Shown here one piece after another: positions 59,803 to 62,676 of a stretch of DNA of 62,676 nt. Below the pieces are notes generated by a model that was given only the letters and a program-made list of their open reading frames with translations, had not been told where the DNA came from and did not search any database. Position numbers and translations under genes: made by a program. The DNA comes from a virus. The stretch lies in the IMG/VR virus record IMGVR_UViG_3300023170_000025, positions 1 to 62,676 of that record; one strand, 5' to 3'. Every line of letters begins with the position of its first letter. Within the stretch, counting starts at the first letter, position 1.

Positions 59803-60180
59803 ATGAAAAAGTTTATACTTATTTTAGCAGCTGCGATAGGCTTATCCATTCCAGCTTATGCGCAGCAGACGGATCAATCTAGTGGCAGGGGAGTTTTAAT
59901 TCAAGCTCCTTGTGATTATTATCCTGTCGTATTTGAAGTTCAGAGACAAAGTAACGAAAGATTGATGTTTGTAGGTAACGGAGCAATAAAGGAATCCACT
60001 AGTAACAAATACTTTAGAGGAGCTGTTGCTGTTTGGTGGAATATGGAAACAGAAAATGCTTCTATAACAATTCAGTTTCCGGATGGTATGATATGTCTAC
60101 TTTCTCCTGCTGGAAAATTTCAACCTTGGACTGGGTCACAGCCTTGGGAACCACCAAAAGAAAAGAAACAAAGTTTCTAA
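59803..60180 (+). CDS. exported protein, unknown function
   Basis: The protein has 125 residues from ATG 59803, with GGAGG at 59790-59794; the in-frame ATG at 59788 overlaps that site. Signal peptide KKFILILAAAIGLSIPAYAQ has an AYA-QQ cleavage site. The mature part has two cysteines (APCDYY and MICLL), suited to a periplasmic disulfide, and a Pro/Lys-rich end (WEPPKEKKQSF). No family is recognised. Confidence 0.65.
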   Translation: MKKFILILAAAIGLSIPAYAQQTDQSSGRGVLIQAPCDYYPVVFEVQRQSNERLMFVGNGAIKESTSNKYFRGAVAVWWNMETENASITIQFPDGMICLLSPAGKFQPWTGSQPWEPPKEKKQSF

Positions 60181-60181
60181 G

Positions 60182-60457
60182 ATGTTTCAGACAATATTTC
60201 TATACGCTATAATATCTTCACTTACTGGTGAACCAGAAACTTTTTATTTTAACGGTAAAGTTTTTCCTAATCATATTGAGTGTACACACTTTTATTACAC
60301 GTATGAAAGCAATATTAAAAACGGTATCTTGGAACACGCTACACGAAAATTTAATAGCGATGCTGCATTAGTACATGAAATCGGTTGTGTTACAAGAGAA
60401 GTTGATCAATTTTATAATGAAATCTATAAGAATAAAAGAGCACTGTACAGTAAATGA
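60182..60457 (+). CDS. short exported two-cysteine protein A
   Basis: The 91-residue protein begins with a hydrophobic segment (FQTIFLYAIISSLTG). Two cysteines follow (HIECTHF and EIGCVTR) about 35 residues apart. The same layout is seen in the next two genes, suggesting paralogues. It starts 1 base after the previous stop and overlaps the next gene by 4. Confidence 0.6.
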   Translation: MFQTIFLYAIISSLTGEPETFYFNGKVFPNHIECTHFYYTYESNIKNGILEHATRKFNSDAALVHEIGCVTREVDQFYNEIYKNKRALYSK

Positions 60458-60696
60458 AATGGTTAGTTGTAGTTTTATTTGCCACCATACACGGTGATGT
60501 GTATATCTTCACTGATCCACACTTTGAAGACAGAGAAAGTTGCATAGCAAGTATTTCTGATGCAGAACAAGCTCAGAAATATGTCGCAAAGTTAGTTATG
60601 GAATATAAAAGATTGATGCCTATTAGAGCATTAAACTGTGTTGATGAAGCTACCATAAATAAAATATTAAAAGACATGGATAAAGATAACGTATGA
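60454..60696 (+). CDS. short exported two-cysteine protein B
   Basis: The 80-residue protein starts KWLVVVLFATIHGDVYIFTD and has cysteines in RESCIAS and ALNCVDE. The hydrophobic start is very short for a signal peptide, so membrane anchoring is possible. It is coupled by ATGA on both sides. Confidence 0.6.
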   Translation: MKWLVVVLFATIHGDVYIFTDPHFEDRESCIASISDAEQAQKYVAKLVMEYKRLMPIRALNCVDEATINKILKDMDKDNV

Positions 60697-60896
60697 AGTG
60701 GATACTAGTTTATATTGTTGTGGAAGGAACTACACCAGTAGCAGTAAACGCTATGGGTCCAGACCACACGTTTGATTCTATGATAGATTGTTTTGCCAAA
60801 AGAGAACAACTTGCCTTAAAAGTAGGTGGAAAAGCCGGATATTATCCATCAAGAAAACAAGCAATCTGCATTAAAATTGCGGATGAATCTATTTAA
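60693..60896 (+). CDS. short exported two-cysteine protein C
   Basis: The 67-residue protein starts KWILVYIVVEGTTPVAVNAM and has cysteines in MIDCFAK and AICIKIA. It resembles protein B at the N-terminus (MKW followed by hydrophobic residues). It ends 4 bases before the late promoter of the repeat protein. Confidence 0.6.
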   Translation: MKWILVYIVVEGTTPVAVNAMGPDHTFDSMIDCFAKREQLALKVGGKAGYYPSRKQAICIKIADESI

Positions 60897-60899
60897 AAA

Positions 60900-60907
60900 T
60901 ATAAATA
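60900..60907 (+). promoter_or_regulatory. T4-type late promoter TATAAATA
   Basis: An exact octamer lies 30 bases upstream of the Asn/Thr-repeat gene, with AAAAGGTAAACG as the ribosome site. Confidence 0.7.
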
Positions 60908-60936
60908 TATCTAAGAAACACTAAAAGGTAAACGAC

Positions 60937-62088
60937 ATGAGAAAGTTCTTGTTAAGCGCTTTCTTTGTTATGACCGCTGCTATGGTTCAAGCACAGGTTG
61001 CTAATGATGCAGACGGTAATTTTGATAGTACTAGCTATGTAGAAACAAACAATGATAGTACTACAACCACAAACAGTACTGTGACTACTGATAATACGAA
61101 TACTAATGATACGACGATCACTAGTACAAACACGAATACAAATACAAACACGAATACTAGCACTATAGATAGTACGACTACTTCTACAAATACGAACACT
61201 AATACTAGCACTATAGATAGTACAACAACATCGACAAACACTAATACCAATACGAGTACAATTACTAATACTACAGATAGTACTATCAATAGTACCAGTA
61301 ATAATACTTCAAATATTACTACAACAACGGATAACACGAATACGAATACTAATACGAATACCTCAACTATAACAAGTGATAATACGAACAATAATACAAA
61401 CACTAATACCAATACGAGTACGTCTACTAATACAAACACTAACACGAATACCAATACGAGCACGTCCACTAACACTAGTAATGTAACTACTGATAATACA
61501 AGTAGTAATACAAACACCAATACAAATACGAATAATTCTACAGTAAGTTCTACCAGTAATAATTCCAATACAAATACTAATACGAACACTAGCGATTCTA
61601 CAGTTAATAGCACTTCAACAAGTGATAACACCAATAATAACATTAACACGAATAATTCTACAGTTACACAAAAGATAGAATCACCACCACCGTCCGCTAT
61701 TGCTCCTACTGTTATGGGAGGTGGAAATGATAACTGTACCGTAACTTGGTCGAGTGCTGTTCAAACACAGATAGTTGGTATGAGTGGTGGTGGTCATATT
61801 CGTGATATGAATTGTGAACGTCTTAAAAATTCCAAAACTCTTTATAATATGGGTATGAAAGTAGCTGCTGTTGCTTTGATGTGTCAAGATGAATCGGTTT
61901 ATAGAGCTATGGAAATGGCTGGAACTCCTTGTCCCTTTAAAGGAAGTATAGGAACCGAAGCAAAAGCGTTGTGGGATAATAGTCCTGATATGCAACCAAA
62001 ACCACAACTACCAGGAGAAGCTGCAAATGCACCGGCTAATGCCCTTATTGGTGGCGGTATACTGCTTATCTTACTCGCTCTCCTCTAA
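60937..62088 (+). CDS. exported Asn/Thr-repeat protein
   Basis: The protein has 383 residues. Signal peptide RKFLLSAFFVMTAAMVQAQ is followed from about residue 38 to 246 by a low-complexity tract of Asn, Thr, Ser and Asp (units such as TNTNTST and NSTVTSD). The C-terminal domain (about 247-383) has a Pro-rich linker, four cysteines (NDNCTV, DMNCERL, ALMCQDE, GTPCPF) and a hydrophobic end (LIGGGILLILLALL). An Asn-rich repeat protein near curli-related genes is something I recall from pelagimyophages. It may be a surface or fibre-forming protein; that is inference. Confidence 0.7.
   Translation: MRKFLLSAFFVMTAAMVQAQVANDADGNFDSTSYVETNNDSTTTTNSTVTTDNTNTNDTTITSTNTNTNTNTNTSTIDSTTTSTNTNTNTSTIDSTTTSTNTNTNTSTITNTTDSTINSTSNNTSNITTTTDNTNTNTNTNTSTITSDNTNNNTNTNTNTSTSTNTNTNTNTNTSTSTNTSNVTTDNTSSNTNTNTNTNNSTVSSTSNNSNTNTNTNTSDSTVNSTSTSDNTNNNINTNNSTVTQKIESPPPSAIAPTVMGGGNDNCTVTWSSAVQTQIVGMSGGGHIRDMNCERLKNSKTLYNMGMKVAAVALMCQDESVYRAMEMAGTPCPFKGSIGTEAKALWDNSPDMQPKPQLPGEAANAPANALIGGGILLILLALL
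61048..61675 (+). repeat. degenerate AAYACN hexamer repeat tract
   Basis: About 630 bases are built from AA(T/C)AC(G/T/A/C) units encoding Asn-Thr, with AGTACN variants for Ser-Thr. The third base varies freely between units, so the protein rather than the DNA sequence is being kept. The complementary strand is open, giving a spurious Leu/Val ORF. Confidence 0.9.
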
Positions 62089-62676
62089 CGCTCAAGATCT
62101 AACGCAACAAGACATTGATATGGGAACACTGTATGGTGCTCCCTCCAATCCTGATGACCTATTAGAATATACTGATCGCACATACATGGATCAGATTATA
62201 AACAATAATGTTACAGCATATACAAATGGTACTGGTAGGGATTGGCAAGCAACAACTGGTTGTTTGAATGCTAGTACTGAAAATGGTGGTGATGGATCTT
62301 GGGGAGGAACAAGTAGTGGAAGTTGTGCTAACATTGGCACAAATGGAGACGGTGCTATACGCTTTGGATGGAATAATACAGTAGTTTCTCAAACTCAAGA
62401 TGTAATTAACGATGCATTAAAGATTGCAGGTATAAATGTTGTTGGGTACTTATGGCAATGGAAAGTTAAAAATTACAATGCTAATGATACCAGTACAAAT
62501 CAAGTCAATAATCAAGACCCATTATATGTAAGAGTCATTGTTAAAGATAATGATGGAAATGTCCTTGATGAAAGAGAGTGGGATTACTCATATTCAATAA
62601 GTGACTGGGAACAAAAAAATGGAATGCAGTGGTATGATCCTTTTTTAATGGGCGATAAAGTTGATACACTTACGCT
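62039..62676 (+). CDS. secreted protein, C-terminus beyond the window
   Basis: ATG 62039 opens a frame that stays open to the window end (212 codons). It starts 50 bases inside the repeat-protein gene. Residues 1-19 (PLLVAVYCLSYSLSSNAQ) look like a signal peptide ending NAQ. The mature part has LTQQDIDMGTLYGAP, a Gly/Ser-rich middle with two cysteines (TGCLN and GSCAN), and a beta-rich stretch VGYLWQWKVKNYNAND. No family is recognised. Curli-type genes may follow beyond the window, which I cannot see. Confidence 0.65.
   Translation, partial: MPLLVAVYCLSYSLSSNAQDLTQQDIDMGTLYGAPSNPDDLLEYTDRTYMDQIINNNVTAYTNGTGRDWQATTGCLNASTENGGDGSWGGTSSGSCANIGTNGDGAIRFGWNNTVVSQTQDVINDALKIAGINVVGYLWQWKVKNYNANDTSTNQVNNQDPLYVRVIVKDNDGNVLDEREWDYSYSISDWEQKNGMQWYDPFLMGDKVDTLT

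Noticed and set aside
61035-61649. Minus-strand ORF of 204 residues rich in Leu and Val
   Set aside because: It is the complement of the Asn/Thr codon repeats (AAYACN read backwards gives Val/Leu) and has no promoter or ribosome site.
61048-61675. Repeat tract as a CRISPR array
   Set aside because: Units are 6 bases long, degenerate and in frame within a protein; there are no spacers and no cas genes.
62162-62398. Minus-strand ORF of 78 residues near the window end
   Set aside because: It lies fully opposite the open frame at 62039-62676, which has a signal peptide; no ribosome site is seen.
1-62676. Prophage or integration signals
   Set aside because: No integrase, attachment-like repeat, repressor or host flank was seen; the gene set is that of a lytic T4-like phage.

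Overview
This window is a contiguous part of the genome of a T4-like marine myovirus. Almost every gene is on the + strand, genes are packed with 1-20 base overlaps (ATGA, TAATG and TTGA junctions), and the sequence is AT-rich. The T4 core order is easy to recognise, and it is closest to what I remember of marine cyanomyoviruses and of pelagimyophages (phages of SAR11). An alphaproteobacterial host is suggested by a circularly permuted two-piece tmRNA and by a DUF1127 gene. No photosynthesis genes are present. SAR11 as host is inference.

Layout. 1-4505: an unfinished gene end, a SprT-like zinc protein, a HAD phosphatase-like protein and a run of fibre-like structural proteins. 4571-14475: virion assembly core (gp13, gp14, gp15, a fibre-like protein, gp16, gp17, gp18, gp19, gp20). 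14493-21988: a 2088-residue fibre with a C-terminal chaperone domain plus a glycine-rich adhesin-like protein, placed inside the head operon. 22043-25677: gp67-like and gp68-like core proteins, gp21, gp22 and gp23, closed by a double terminator. 25741-26079: the only convincing minus-strand gene. 26193-28681: a gp3-position tail protein, UvsY and UvsW. 29246-38787: gp55, gp47, gp46, gp45, gp44, gp62 and RegA, interrupted by a phosphoenolpyruvate carboxykinase gene and by guaC. 38890-42837: Hsp20, DUF1127, small genes and DNA polymerase gp43. 42834-51197: sugar and nucleotide genes (phosphomannomutase-like, cupin, cytidylyltransferase, MazG, TAGT-type glycosyltransferase, GT4-type glycosyltransferase, UDP-glucuronate epimerase, UDP-glucose dehydrogenase). 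51243-58933: UvsX, gp41, ThyX, a phosphoribosyltransferase, a methyltransferase, a SleB lysin and small conserved phage genes. 58974-59285: the permuted tmRNA. 59319-62676: an island of exported proteins ending in an Asn/Thr-repeat protein and an incomplete secreted protein.

Control. Late promoters read TATAAATA and lie before structural and island genes, matching the phage's own gp55 late sigma factor. A second class reads TTTACA, 17 bases, TATAAT or TATGTT, and lies before replication and nucleotide genes. A sub-class of five carries an extra upstream TTTTAGGGG box (one copy degenerate), and four of these also share an AGAATCGG leader.

How it fits together. UvsX/Y/W, gp41, gp43, gp44/62, gp45 and gp46/47 form the replication-recombination machine. 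ThyX, GuaC, MazG and the phosphoribosyltransferase adjust nucleotide supply. PEPCK would draw oxaloacetate into phosphoenolpyruvate. The sugar genes could supply a glycan or a DNA modification. The tmRNA would rescue stalled ribosomes, and the exported proteins probably alter the host envelope. No tRNA gene, CRISPR array, insertion sequence or integrase was seen.
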